From: Solicola gregarius
GTDB taxonomy: Bacteria > Actinomycetota > Actinomycetes > Propionibacteriales > Nocardioidaceae
Assembly (NCBI RefSeq): GCF_025790165.1
Contig: NZ_CP094970.1
Span: 2,914,001-2,978,000 of the forward strand
Length of the DNA: 64,000 nucleotides
Direction: 5' to 3'
Shown here: piece after piece, positions 16,091 through 25,523 of the stretch
Layout of the letters: each line of letters opens with the position of its first letter
How positions within the stretch are numbered: the stretch's first letter is position 1
Program-made: the position numbers and the translations under genes
The notes under the pieces: generated by a model
Told to the model about the DNA's origin: nothing
Seen by the model: the letters and a program-made list of their open reading frames with translations, nothing else
The model's database searches: none

Positions 16091-16918
16091 ATGGCAGATC
16101 TGCGTACTCTCTATCAGCGCCCGCTCGGCGGGGTCGACGACCTCGGGCGCCAGCTCGCGTTCTACATCCGCGCGCTGATCTGGGTGCCGCGGGCGCTCGT
16201 GCGCTACCCGAAGGAGATCCTGCGGCTGCTGACCGAGGTCACCTTCGGTTCGGGCGGCCTCGCCGTCATCGGCGGCACGATCGGCGTCATCACCGCGATG
16301 TCGTTCTTCACCGGCACCGAGGTCGGCCTGCAGGGGTTCACGGCGCTCGACCAGTTGGGTACGTCCGCGTTCACCGGGTTCATCTCGGCGTACTTCAACA
16401 CCCGCGAGATCGCGCCGCTCGTCGCCGGTATCGCGCTCGCCGCCACGGTCGGCTGCGGCTACACCGCTCAGCTCGGCGCGATGCGGATCAGCGAGGAGGT
16501 CGACGCCCTCGAGGTGATGGCCATCCCGTCGCTGCCGTACCTCGTCACGACGCGGGTGATCGCCGGGCTCGGCGCGATCATCCCGCTGTACATCGTCGGA
16601 CTGCTCGCGTCGTACTTCGCGACCAGGTTCGTGGTCACCGTCGCGTACGGGCAGAGTCCCGGCACGTACGACCACTATTTCGACCTGTTCTTACCTCCCG
16701 GTGACGTGCTGTGGTCGTTCTTCAAGGTGCTCATCTTCGCCGTCGTGGTGATCATGATCCACTGCTTCTACGGCTACTACGCCACGGGTGGCCCGGCCGG
16801 TGTCGGTGTCGCCGTCGGCCACGCCGTACGTACCTCGATCGTTGCGATCAACGTCGTCGACCTGCTGCTGTCGATGGCGATCTGGGGTACGACGACGACG
16901 GTTCGATTGGCGGGTTAG
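16091..16918 (+). CDS. yrbEB: Mce permease YrbEB (MlaE/DUF140 family)
   Basis: Second membrane permease, expected to form a heterodimer with YrbEA. The 275-aa protein contains GCGYTAQLGAMRISEEVDAL, VMAIPSLPYLVTTRVIAG and several hydrophobic helices. It starts 2 nt after yrbEA and ends 4 nt before mceA. One TTA leucine codon (16691) is present, rare in this genome. Confidence 0.9.
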   Translation: MADLRTLYQRPLGGVDDLGRQLAFYIRALIWVPRALVRYPKEILRLLTEVTFGSGGLAVIGGTIGVITAMSFFTGTEVGLQGFTALDQLGTSAFTGFISAYFNTREIAPLVAGIALAATVGCGYTAQLGAMRISEEVDALEVMAIPSLPYLVTTRVIAGLGAIIPLYIVGLLASYFATRFVVTVAYGQSPGTYDHYFDLFLPPGDVLWSFFKVLIFAVVVIMIHCFYGYYATGGPAGVGVAVGHAVRTSIVAINVVDLLLSMAIWGTTTTVRLAG

Positions 16919-16922
16919 CGCG

Positions 16923-18119
16923 ATGGCCCGTACCCCTGTGCTCGAACGCACCTCGACTGTGCGCACGCTCGGCATCGCCTTCATCGTGCTGATGCTGATC
17001 GTGCTGTGGATCACGTGGGGAATCTTCAACAAGTCGTTCCGCGACACGGTCGAGGTGTCGATGCTCGCGCCGTCGTCCGGCCTGCAGCTCTCCGAGGGCG
17101 GCGACGTGAAGATGCGCGGCGTACTCGTCGGCGAGGTCGAGTCGATCGAGCTCGCATCCGACGGCGAGGGCGCGCAGATCTCACTCGATCTCGATCCCGA
17201 CAAGGTCGACAAGATCCCGGCGGACGTCGCGGCGCTCATCGTCCCGAAGACGCTCTTCGGGCAGAAGTACGTCGACCTGCAGATTCCCGAGGGTGCGGTG
17301 ACAACGCCGATCGCCCAGGGAGACGTCATCTCGCAGGCGAAGGTGCCCGCCGAGGTCGAGACGCTGCTCAACGACCTGTACCCGCTGCTGCGTGCGGTCA
17401 AGCCGGCCGACCTGTCGAAGACGCTCAACGCGCTCGCGACGGCGCTCGACGGGCGCGGTGAGGAGATCGGCGAGAACCTCGAGAACCTCAACGACTACCT
17501 GGGCAAGCTGAACACCGTCTCGCCCGAGCTGGTCGACGACATCGTCAAGCTCGGCGACGTCTCCGAAACGTACGCCGACGCCATGCCCGATATCGGCACG
17601 CTGCTGCGCAACGCGGTCGAGACGGGCGACACGATCGTCGAGAAGCAGGATCAGCTGGCCGAGGTGTTCTCCGCGGTGAGTGACTTCTCCGACGTCGGCC
17701 GCAGCTTCTTCTCGTACAACGGCACCGGGCTGATCCGGCTCAATCACCAGGCGCGGCCGACGATGTCGCTGCTGGCGGAGTACTCGCCGATCGCGCCGTG
17801 CGTCACCAAGGGTGCGGCGAAGATCCTGCCGCGGCTGAACCAGGCGCTGCGCGGCAACACCCTGCATGGCCGAGTGATGTACCCGGTCAAGCAGCCCACT
17901 CCGTACACCGGCAGCGAGACGCCGATCCTGCCGCCGATGAGCGACCAGTCGTCGCTGCTCGCGCCGAACTGCCTCTCGGCGCCGGACTCCCCGTACGGCA
18001 ACGGCAACCCGTCGCCGGGCGCGCCGTTCGAGCTGCTGCAGAAGTTCGGCATCGACAACGACCACAACAAGTACCCCAGCCTCGGCCGGCCGGCTCCCGT
18101 CGTGGGAGGTGTCCGCTGA
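16923..18119 (+). CDS. mceA: Mce family protein MceA
   Basis: First of six MCE-domain proteins thought to form a hexameric lipid tunnel outside the membrane. 398 aa: one N-terminal membrane anchor (TLGIAFIVLMLIVLWITWGI, about 15-34), the MCE domain about 40-120 with LSEGGDVKMRGVLVGEVESI, a long helical part about 135-290, and a Pro/Gly-rich tail. ATG 16923 follows yrbEB closely. Its stop overlaps the mceB start (TGATG). Confidence 0.92.
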   Translation: MARTPVLERTSTVRTLGIAFIVLMLIVLWITWGIFNKSFRDTVEVSMLAPSSGLQLSEGGDVKMRGVLVGEVESIELASDGEGAQISLDLDPDKVDKIPADVAALIVPKTLFGQKYVDLQIPEGAVTTPIAQGDVISQAKVPAEVETLLNDLYPLLRAVKPADLSKTLNALATALDGRGEEIGENLENLNDYLGKLNTVSPELVDDIVKLGDVSETYADAMPDIGTLLRNAVETGDTIVEKQDQLAEVFSAVSDFSDVGRSFFSYNGTGLIRLNHQARPTMSLLAEYSPIAPCVTKGAAKILPRLNQALRGNTLHGRVMYPVKQPTPYTGSETPILPPMSDQSSLLAPNCLSAPDSPYGNGNPSPGAPFELLQKFGIDNDHNKYPSLGRPAPVVGGVR

Positions 18120-19201
18120 TGCGCAAGGGTCTCGACCGCCAGAGCGCGGGCTCGCTCGCGAAGCTGCTGGTGTTCATCCTGGTGACGACGCTGGCGACGG
18201 CCGTGCTCGCGATCACGATCGGCAACATCTCGTTCGAGAGCCGCGAGACATACAAGGCCGAGTTCAGCGATACGACGAGCCTGATCAAGGGCGACGACGT
18301 TCGCATCGCGGGCGTACGCGTCGGCACGGTCGAGAGCGTCGATCTGGGCGACGACAACCAGAGCTCGATCGTGACGATGGCGGTCGACGACAGTACGACG
18401 CTTCCGCAGTCGACCGAGGCGACGATCAAGTACCGCAACCTGATCGGCCAGCGCTACATCTCGCTCGAGCAGGGCTCGAAGGGCTCCACCGAGCCGATGG
18501 AGTCCGGCGACATGATCCCGCTCGACCAGACCACGGAGGCGCTCGATCTGTCGGCGCTGTTCAACGGGTTCAAGCCGCTGTTCCAGGGCTTGTCGCCGGA
18601 GGACACCAACAAGCTCGCGAACGAGCTGGTCCAGGTGCTGCAGGGCGAGTCCGGCACGATCGAGACGCTGCTGTCGCGTACGGCATCGGTGTCGCAGACG
18701 TTCGCCAACCGCGACAAGCTGATCGGCAGCGTCATCACCAACTTCAACGACCTGCTCGACACGCTCAACAACCGCGACGAGGAGCTCGACGACACCATCG
18801 TCACCGTGCAGAAGTTCATGAGCGGGCTGAACGACGACCGCGGCGCGATCACGACGGCGCTCGACTCGATCGACGATCTGACGACGGAGACCGCATCGCT
18901 GGTCACCGACGTACGTCCCGCGCTGACGACCGACATCAAACAGCTGCGTGAGCTGTCGACCCGCCTCGACCAACCGGCCCTGCGCCACGAGCTCGACGAC
19001 ATCATCAAGATCCTGCCGATCAAGGCGACGAAGCTGGGTCTGACGGGCGACTTCGGGCCACTGGGTGGCGTTGTCCCCTGCGAGATCCGGAGTGACATCA
19101 CTATTCCGGCGATTCCAGGAATTTCGGGCTATGAACGGCCGAGGAACATTTTCAGCGGGGTCGTCGTAAATAACCCGAAGTTCTCCGGCAGGTGCGACTG
19201 A
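18119..19201 (+). CDS. mceB: Mce family protein MceB
   Basis: 360 aa with an N-terminal anchor (LAKLLVFILVTTLATAVLAI), an MCE domain with LIKGDDVRIAGVRVGTVESV near 54-73 and a helical domain. GGGAGG lies ahead of ATG 18119. The final 40 codons are less GC-biased than the rest, marking where the operon composition begins to change. Confidence 0.92.
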   Translation: MRKGLDRQSAGSLAKLLVFILVTTLATAVLAITIGNISFESRETYKAEFSDTTSLIKGDDVRIAGVRVGTVESVDLGDDNQSSIVTMAVDDSTTLPQSTEATIKYRNLIGQRYISLEQGSKGSTEPMESGDMIPLDQTTEALDLSALFNGFKPLFQGLSPEDTNKLANELVQVLQGESGTIETLLSRTASVSQTFANRDKLIGSVITNFNDLLDTLNNRDEELDDTIVTVQKFMSGLNDDRGAITTALDSIDDLTTETASLVTDVRPALTTDIKQLRELSTRLDQPALRHELDDIIKILPIKATKLGLTGDFGPLGGVVPCEIRSDITIPAIPGISGYERPRNIFSGVVVNNPKFSGRCD

Positions 19202-20178
19202 TGAAGCCGTTCCGGGAACGCAACCTCGTGGTCGTCGGCCTCGTCTCGATCGCCGTCATCGCGGTGATGATGCTCGCCGCATTCCGAGCCGACTCCCTGC
19301 CGCTGATCGGCGGCGGTAACACCTACTACGCGGAGTTCAGCGAGGCCGGCGGTCTGCGCGCGGGCGACGACGTGCGCGTCGCGGGCATCAAGGTCGGCGA
19401 GGTCAAGGACATCACCCTCGAAGGCGATACCGTTCGGGTCGCGATGCTCGTCGAGGACGGCGTCGACCTCGGGTCGGAGTCGCTCGCGGCGATCAAGGTG
19501 AAGACCGTGCTCGGCGCGATGATGGTGTCGATCGAGTCCGACGGCGATGACACCATGGGGGCCGGAGACGAGATCCCGGTCGACCGCACGACTCCGCCTT
19601 ATGACGTGGTGCAAGCATTTTCCGACCTGTCGACGACGACGCAGGAGATCGACACCAAGCAGTTGGGCAAGTCCTTCGACACCCTCGCCGACGTGATGGA
19701 CGACGTGCCCGACGACTTGCGGGGCACGCTCGATGGCGTTTCGCGGCTGTCGAAGAACCTCGCGGCGCGGGACCAGCAGATCAATACGTTGCTGAAGAAC
19801 GTCGATGATCTATCCGGGACGCTCGCCGACCGCAACGAGGAGCTGATCACGCTCTTCGAGGACAGCAGCACGCTCTTCCGAGCTCTTTCGTCACGGCGCC
19901 AGGCCATCCATGACATCCTCGTCTCCACCCGCAAGCTTGCGGACGAGATGGGCACCCTCGTGGACGATACACGCGGAGATCTGAAGCCCGCGCTGGACCA
20001 TCTTCGCGGAGTGGTGCAGGTATTGCAGAACAACCATGATCAGATCGATCGAGCACTCGATGCCCTTCCCAAGTACTACACAACCCTGGCAGGTCAATCA
20101 GGCAACGGCCCGTGGCTTGACTCCTGGGCAGAGGGCCTGGGCATCATTCTGCAGACGGGAGAGGGAGCGTCATGGTGA
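19201..20178 (+). CDS. mceC: Mce family protein MceC
   Basis: 325 aa: anchor LVVVGLVSIAVIAVMMLAAF, MCE domain with LRAGDDVRVAGIKVGEVKDI near 58-77, then a helical region (TLADRNEELITLFEDSSTLF). Its start and stop overlap the neighbouring genes (1 nt and 7 nt), consistent with tight translational coupling of the six MCE proteins. Confidence 0.92.
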   Translation: MKPFRERNLVVVGLVSIAVIAVMMLAAFRADSLPLIGGGNTYYAEFSEAGGLRAGDDVRVAGIKVGEVKDITLEGDTVRVAMLVEDGVDLGSESLAAIKVKTVLGAMMVSIESDGDDTMGAGDEIPVDRTTPPYDVVQAFSDLSTTTQEIDTKQLGKSFDTLADVMDDVPDDLRGTLDGVSRLSKNLAARDQQINTLLKNVDDLSGTLADRNEELITLFEDSSTLFRALSSRRQAIHDILVSTRKLADEMGTLVDDTRGDLKPALDHLRGVVQVLQNNHDQIDRALDALPKYYTTLAGQSGNGPWLDSWAEGLGIILQTGEGASW

Positions 20179-21437
20179 CACGTGGACGCTTGACTCTGCT
20201 GTTCGGCGCTCTATTAGTGGCGATAGCGATAATCGCAGGTCTCCTGTTAGTGGTACGCCCTGGCGACGGCCGTACGCACTTGACTGTTGATTTTGACCGG
20301 ACAGTATCGCTTTACGAGGGCGCAGACGTCCGGATCCTCGGAGTACCGGTTGGAAGCGTCGACTCCGTCGATCCGATGGGCGAGAAGGTACGAGTTGAAT
20401 TGTCCTGGGACTCGGACTACCAGGTTCCGGCGGATGCAAAGGCCGTGATCGTCTCGCCGGCGATCGTCGGTGACCGCTATATCCAGCTGACACCCGCGTA
20501 CAAGTCTGGACCGGAGATGAAGGACGACACGGTCCTCGACGCGTCCCGCACCGCCATTCCAGTGGAGCTCGATCAGGTCTACGACTCGCTCGATCAGCTG
20601 GCGACCGCTTTAGGACCCGAAGGCGCGAACAAGGACGGTTCACTGGACCGGCTCCTGAGCAGTAGCGCGACGGCGTTCGACGGCCAGGGAAAGAAGTTTC
20701 ACCGCACCCTGAAGGACCTATCGAAGCTCACCGGGACACTCGACGACAACAAGGACGAGCTGTTCGGGAGCATGACGCAACTCGAGCGTTTCGTCGGCGC
20801 CCTCGCGGATAATGACAACGCCGTCCGCGAGTTCAACAGCAGCCTGGCCGAGGTGTCCAGCATGCTGTCCGGCGAACGCGAAGACCTGGCCGGCGCCCTT
20901 CGTGCGCTGGGCGGATCGCTTGACAAGATCCGCTCCTACGTGCGGGAAAATCGTGGCTCTCTGAAGAGCAATGTCAACGCGCTCGTCGATGTTACTGATC
21001 AGCTCGTTGATCAACGACGCAATCTCGCAAGGATCTTTGACACTGCGCCGACAGCGCTCAGTAACCAGGTTCTCGCGTACGATCCGTCTGTCGGCGCGCT
21101 GGACGCGCGAACGAACATGTCTCCTCGCGTCGGTGTCGCCACATCTGGCTACAAGGACGGCCTCGTAACACCTGCTAACACGGGCTTCTGGTCTGCAGCG
21201 GTCAATGCAGCATGCGGCTTCCTTGCTCGGAATCCGGGCGGGATCTCATCCAGCATTCCGGGCTACCCTGAGAAACGACAATGCGTGTCAAGGATGTCGG
21301 CTGTGTCGAGCCACCTTCTGCTTACGCGAGGCCTCCCGCCAGGCGAGCAAGGCGACTACCTGCGAACGCCGATGATGGAGCGCTCGGACGCGTCAGCGGG
21401 TGTAGCGCAACTTCTGACGATTGGGTCCGCTGAATGA
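20172..21437 (+). CDS. mceD: Mce family protein MceD
   Basis: 421 aa: anchor LTLLFGALLVAIAIIAGLLL, MCE domain with LYEGADVRILGVPVGSVDSV, long helical domain and a C-terminal tail with several cysteines. Three TTA leucine codons (20214, 20247, 20610) and freer third positions differ from mceA and mceB, suggesting a different recent origin for this half of the operon. ATG 20172 overlaps mceC by 7 nt. Confidence 0.92.
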   Translation: MVTRGRLTLLFGALLVAIAIIAGLLLVVRPGDGRTHLTVDFDRTVSLYEGADVRILGVPVGSVDSVDPMGEKVRVELSWDSDYQVPADAKAVIVSPAIVGDRYIQLTPAYKSGPEMKDDTVLDASRTAIPVELDQVYDSLDQLATALGPEGANKDGSLDRLLSSSATAFDGQGKKFHRTLKDLSKLTGTLDDNKDELFGSMTQLERFVGALADNDNAVREFNSSLAEVSSMLSGEREDLAGALRALGGSLDKIRSYVRENRGSLKSNVNALVDVTDQLVDQRRNLARIFDTAPTALSNQVLAYDPSVGALDARTNMSPRVGVATSGYKDGLVTPANTGFWSAAVNAACGFLARNPGGISSSIPGYPEKRQCVSRMSAVSSHLLLTRGLPPGEQGDYLRTPMMERSDASAGVAQLLTIGSAE

Positions 21438-22609
21438 CACTGTCAAACACAGTTCGTGGACTTGTACTTGGCCTCGGCGTAGGCCTAATTGTGTCGAGTT
21501 GCGGCTTCAGCTCGGTGTATGACGTGCCTCTGCCGGGTGGCGCAGACGTCGGCGCTAACCCTACAACTCTCGAGCTCGAGTTCCGAGATGTTCTTGATCT
21601 GGTTCCGCAGAGTGCCGTCAAGGTCGACGATGTGACCGTCGGTAAGGTCACGGATATCGAGATGAAGGATTGGGATGCGATCGTCACCATCGAGATGCGC
21701 AACTCAGTCGAGCTGCCATCGAACGCAACGGCAGAGATTCGGCAAACAAGCATCTTAGGCGAGAAGTTCGTGTCCCTTGAGTCCTCCGATCAGCCGGCGC
21801 GTGACAAACTCGAGTCCGGCGATACCATACCACTTTCTCGGACCGGTCGTAATCCGGAAATCGAGGAGGTACTTGGCGCACTCTCGATGGTGCTGAACGG
21901 GGGCGGCGTTGCTCAACTGCAGACAATCACGAGAGAAATGAACCGCATTTTCGATGGCCGTGAAGACGAGGTCAAGTCGGTTCTTCGGCGCCTGAGCAAG
22001 TTTATGGGCGATATCGACCGGCAGAAACCCGAGTTGGTGTCCGCGCTGCGCAAGGTCGACCGCCTTGGTAGGAACGCAAATGACCAGACAGATGCGATCG
22101 AGTCAGCTCTTGACGATATACCGGAGGCCGTTCGAGTGCTCGACGATCAGCGAGACGCATTCGTCCGAATGCTCGGCAAACTCGACCGTTTCAGTAATGT
22201 CGGGACGGCGGTGATTCGCAGGTCGAAAGCGGACACGATCGCGAACTTGCAGGACCTCGCGCCCCTGCTGCGGAACCTGAACCGTAGTGGCGATTCCCTG
22301 GTGAAGTCGTTGCGGCTGCTCCTGACGGCGCCGTTCCCAGATTCACTCGTCGGTGAAACTCCTAGGGAGGCCCGCGCGTACGACAACGGCGCGTTCATCA
22401 ACGCTAGCTTGACATTCAATCCGGAGTTTGAGATCGCGATCGATGATATGTCACCAGCGGAGCGGAGTCGGTTTGTCAGGTCCTTGGACTGCGGTGAGTA
22501 CTTGCTCGCGCCAACCGCTGGGTGCATGCAGTCACGGACGGCCCCGAGTGCGCCTGATGCGGCTGACGGCCTTGGCCGACTGCTGTTGGATGGGGGTGCC
22601 GCAGAGTGA
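21434..22609 (+). CDS. mceE: Mce family lipoprotein MceE (LprK-like)
   Basis: 391 aa. The lipoprotein signal (VLGLGVGLIVSSC, lipobox V-S-S-C) identifies this as the MceE position, lipid-anchored like LprK of mycobacteria. The MCE domain contains VKVDDVTVGKVTDIEMKDWD. The gene overlaps mceD by ATGA and has one TTA codon at 21755. Composition is visibly lower in GC (33 of 60 bases at 22081-22140). Confidence 0.92.
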   Translation: MTLSNTVRGLVLGLGVGLIVSSCGFSSVYDVPLPGGADVGANPTTLELEFRDVLDLVPQSAVKVDDVTVGKVTDIEMKDWDAIVTIEMRNSVELPSNATAEIRQTSILGEKFVSLESSDQPARDKLESGDTIPLSRTGRNPEIEEVLGALSMVLNGGGVAQLQTITREMNRIFDGREDEVKSVLRRLSKFMGDIDRQKPELVSALRKVDRLGRNANDQTDAIESALDDIPEAVRVLDDQRDAFVRMLGKLDRFSNVGTAVIRRSKADTIANLQDLAPLLRNLNRSGDSLVKSLRLLLTAPFPDSLVGETPREARAYDNGAFINASLTFNPEFEIAIDDMSPAERSRFVRSLDCGEYLLAPTAGCMQSRTAPSAPDAADGLGRLLLDGGAAE

Positions 22610-23871
22610 TCACGCAGGCGACAAGGGTTCGGCTCCTCATCTTCGCGGTTATTACTTTGGTCGGGATCGCGTACGTCGGAGCGCGCTACGCGCAGGTTGA
22701 TCGATTGTTCGTCGATCGCACCTACGACGTGACGGTCGACCTATCGGAGTCTGGCGGGATCTTTGTCGGTGCGGACGTGTCCTATCGCGGCGTCAGTGTA
22801 GGCAGGGTGAGCGAGCTAGAACTGTCCGAGACAGGAGTCCACACCACCCTGAGTATTGATGACTCTCACGAAAACATCCCGAGCGATCTCGAAGCGGTCG
22901 TGGCCGACAAGTCGGCTGTGGGCGAGCAGTACGTTGATTTGCAACCACGAACGGACTCGGAGCCGTACCTTGCGGATGGGTCCGTCATCGAGCAGGCGGA
23001 CACGAGTACGCCGATCTCGACGCAGGACTTGCTCGCGAACGTGTCCAGTTTTGTCGGGTCGGTGAATACTCGCGATCTCCGCACGGTGGTGCATGAGCTC
23101 GGCGTGGGGTTCGACGGCACCGGGCAGGACATCAGCAAGATCATCGACACCTCGAACTCGTTCATCGAGACCGCAAATGACGAGTTTGGAGTGACGGCTC
23201 AACTGATCCGCGATGGCTCGACGGTGCTCGACGGTCAGCTCGCGGTCGGAAGCAGCATCCGCTCCTTCAGCCGAGACCTCGCCGACTTCTCCGATGCGCT
23301 TCGTGATTCCGATCCGGACCTGCGGTCGGTGCTTGAGGACGCTCCTGAGAGCGCGGACGAGATCAGTGCGCTGCTCGACGAGAACAAGAAGAGCATCGGC
23401 GAGCTGATCGGAAATTTCCAGAGCCTGAACCGACTCGTAGTGACGCGGCTACCTGGGCTTCGAGGTGTACTCGTACTTGCACCGTACGCAGTTGAGAACG
23501 GCTTCAGTGTGTTGTCGAAGGACAGAAACGGAAAGTACGAGATCCGGCTCGCAATGGCCGTCAGCTCGAAGCCGCCCTATTGCAAGAGTGGCTACCTCTC
23601 GGGCGCTGACGTACCAGACCCGTCCGACACTAGCCCCGGCAAATTGGTTGGCCGCGTCTGCAACGAGCCCGCGTCGAAGACGAATGCGCGAGGGGTACAG
23701 AACGCCGCGTCTACGCGTACTGCCCCCGTTGCCGGTGTGTACGACGAGGTGACCGGAGAATTCAGCACCGACGTACCCGACGGTCTTTACCGGACCGCGC
23801 CGTCGACCGACGACGCGCCACCCTCGGACTCGTGGACGAACCTGCTGATGGCACCATCGGTTACTCAATGA
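22606..23871 (+). CDS. mceF: Mce family protein MceF
   Basis: 421 aa: anchor LLIFAVITLVGIAYVGARYA, MCE domain with IFVGADVSYRGVSVGRVSEL, helical domain, and a C-terminal region with YCKSGYLSG. It is last of the six MCE proteins and overlaps both neighbours by 4 nt. Composition returns to high GC near its 3' end. Confidence 0.92.
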   Translation: MITQATRVRLLIFAVITLVGIAYVGARYAQVDRLFVDRTYDVTVDLSESGGIFVGADVSYRGVSVGRVSELELSETGVHTTLSIDDSHENIPSDLEAVVADKSAVGEQYVDLQPRTDSEPYLADGSVIEQADTSTPISTQDLLANVSSFVGSVNTRDLRTVVHELGVGFDGTGQDISKIIDTSNSFIETANDEFGVTAQLIRDGSTVLDGQLAVGSSIRSFSRDLADFSDALRDSDPDLRSVLEDAPESADEISALLDENKKSIGELIGNFQSLNRLVVTRLPGLRGVLVLAPYAVENGFSVLSKDRNGKYEIRLAMAVSSKPPYCKSGYLSGADVPDPSDTSPGKLVGRVCNEPASKTNARGVQNAASTRTAPVAGVYDEVTGEFSTDVPDGLYRTAPSTDDAPPSDSWTNLLMAPSVTQ

Positions 23872-24503
23872 GCGAAGAAGACAACGCCGAGGTCGAGACG
23901 TCAGGAGACGAGCCGACATCCGGCGAAACCGATGAGCGCGCTCGAGGGTCCGCACTCCCGGTCGCGATTGCGCTGCTGGTGGTCGCAGCCGTCGCAGCCG
24001 GCGTGGGGATTTGGCTGATCACGGCGCCACCCGAGACACCGGAGGAGGCGAACGACTCCCGGCGGCAGGATGCGATCGTGTCCGCCGAGCGGTTCGCGAA
24101 CGTCCTCACCAGCTACGACGCGACGAAGGACACCGACGCCTACGCCGACGAGTTGACCGACCTCCTCGCCGACGGCACGGACAGTCCCTGCTGGTCGACC
24201 GTGGCCGGGTTCGTCCCCGCCGTCGCCGACGAAGCGACGGCTCAAGCCGCCGAGCAGCGCAAGCAGTTGTACGAGGGTGAGGTACGCGAGCGCGCCGTCG
24301 AGACCGTCGACCCGGACTCGGCCCGGGTGATTCTCGCCGTCGACTTCGCGACCTCGGCGGAGATGAAGGGTAAGCGGGTGCCTTTGTTGGCTCAGCCGCT
24401 GCGTTTCCGGGTCGATCTCGAGGCGGACGGTGACGACTGGCTGGTATCGAACTGCACTTTGGTCGCGGCCGGTGCCGGCGAAGACGACGGAGGTGACCAG
24501 TGA
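23868..24503 (+). CDS. Mce-associated membrane protein 1
   Basis: 211 aa: acidic cytoplasmic N-terminus, one membrane helix (LPVAIALLVVAAVAAGVGIWLI, about 37-58) and an extracytoplasmic domain containing SPCWSTVAG and ending SNCTLVAAGAG. This is the layout of mycobacterial Mce-associated (Mam) proteins thought to stabilise the Mce complex. ATG 23868 overlaps the mceF stop; an upstream in-frame ATG lies inside mceF. Confidence 0.8.
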   Translation: MSEEDNAEVETSGDEPTSGETDERARGSALPVAIALLVVAAVAAGVGIWLITAPPETPEEANDSRRQDAIVSAERFANVLTSYDATKDTDAYADELTDLLADGTDSPCWSTVAGFVPAVADEATAQAAEQRKQLYEGEVRERAVETVDPDSARVILAVDFATSAEMKGKRVPLLAQPLRFRVDLEADGDDWLVSNCTLVAAGAGEDDGGDQ

Positions 24504-25309
24504 TGGCACCGAACCCACCGGGGAGCGGTCGCCGTCGGATCGCCGGCGACGCCGCTCGACGACGCCGCGACACTGCGGGTGAGCCCGACGCCGAGGCAGT
24601 TGAGGAAGCAACAGGGGCCGCCACGACCTCGCCAGAGAGCGAGGAGTCTCCCGCGGAAAGCAGCACCGAAGCCGACGCCGGTCCCGCCACCACAATGGAT
24701 GCGGCGACTGAGGCTCCAGCCGAAGTACGCAAGCGCAGCCGTCTCCTTGCTCCTCCACCGCGGGAGTCAGGGTGGTGGCTGGGCGCGCTGGCCGTCGTCA
24801 CGATCGCCGCCCTGGTGTTCGTCGCAGTAGTGGGCTTCCGCTATCTCGGCGAGAGAAGCGACGACCAGGCGTTCGTCGACGGTCGCGACGATGCCACCTC
24901 GGCCGCCGCGACGTCGGCCGAGACGATCCTCAGCTACAGCTACCAGAGCCTGGACGACGATCGTGCTGCAGCCGAGAAGGCGATGACCGACGACTTCGCC
25001 AAGGAGTACGGCGAGCTGTACACGAAGCCGTACTGCGAAGCGTTCCCCGTGCAGGGCGATTGCACCGTCGAGGGCAGCTTCCCGCAGGTCGTCGAGCGCA
25101 ACAAGCAGCAGACCGAAGCGTCGGCGGTCGATGTCGCCCCGATGGAATGCGGCGACGAATGCAGCGACACGAAGGCTTCCGTGCTCATGTTCATCGACCA
25201 GACGAGCACCTCCAACGGTGATCAGCAGGACCCGATCGGGAACCGCGCCGTGTTCAGCATGGTCAAGCAGAACGGCGACTGGCTCGTCGACGGCATCCGC
25301 TACGTCTAG
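24500..25309 (+). CDS. Mce-associated membrane protein 2
   Basis: 269 aa: a long cytoplasmic N-terminus (about 90 residues, Arg-rich then Glu/Ala-rich), a membrane helix (WWLGALAVVTIAALVFVAVVGF), then a NTF2-like extracytoplasmic part with SAAATSAETILSYSYQSLDDD and a C-terminal VFSMVKQNGDWLVDGIRYV, typical of Mam proteins. GGAGGTGA precedes GTG 24500; ATG 24503 is possible. It is the last gene of the operon. Confidence 0.8.
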   Translation: MMAPNPPGSGRRRIAGDAARRRRDTAGEPDAEAVEEATGAATTSPESEESPAESSTEADAGPATTMDAATEAPAEVRKRSRLLAPPPRESGWWLGALAVVTIAALVFVAVVGFRYLGERSDDQAFVDGRDDATSAAATSAETILSYSYQSLDDDRAAAEKAMTDDFAKEYGELYTKPYCEAFPVQGDCTVEGSFPQVVERNKQQTEASAVDVAPMECGDECSDTKASVLMFIDQTSTSNGDQQDPIGNRAVFSMVKQNGDWLVDGIRYV

Positions 25310-25321
25310 TCCGGCCGGGTA

Positions 25322-25382
25322 GGAGTTCGCGGACTTTTCGGTGCTGGGTACGCCGTGCACCACCGAAAAGTCCGCGAACTCC
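25322..25382. repeat. Perfect 22-bp inverted repeat with 17-nt loop after the mce operon
   Basis: Arms 25322-25343 and 25361-25382 are exact complements. The loop length equals that of the element at 3696, and the complement of the loop shares CACGGCGT with it. It lies 13 nt after the last mce gene, so it may terminate the operon, though no U-run follows. Confidence 0.85.
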
Positions 25383-25459
25383 GCCTCGCGGCGCGGGCTC
25401 GCTGACGCCACGACCACGTACGAGGGCTGGCGTACACCCAACCCGCCGGGGTACGGTGC

Positions 25460-25523
25460 TTGACGTGCGGTTCGCAACCGGGCATAGTCGCGGGTTGCGT
25501 TCTTCCCGTTCTGGGTCTAGACT
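25460..25523 (+). promoter_or_regulatory. Tandem promoters of rpoB-rpoC
   Basis: P1: TTGACG (25460-25465), 17 bp, CATAGT (25483-25488). P2: TTGCGT (25495-25500), 17 bp, TAGACT (25518-25523). Both are well placed in the 344-nt gap 25310-25653, which holds no gene. A leader of about 125 nt precedes rpoB. Confidence 0.6.

Noticed and set aside
20214-21757. TTA codons as bldA-like developmental control of mce genes
   Set aside because: The codons coincide with a general loss of GC bias and one also occurs in yrbEB, so composition explains them better.
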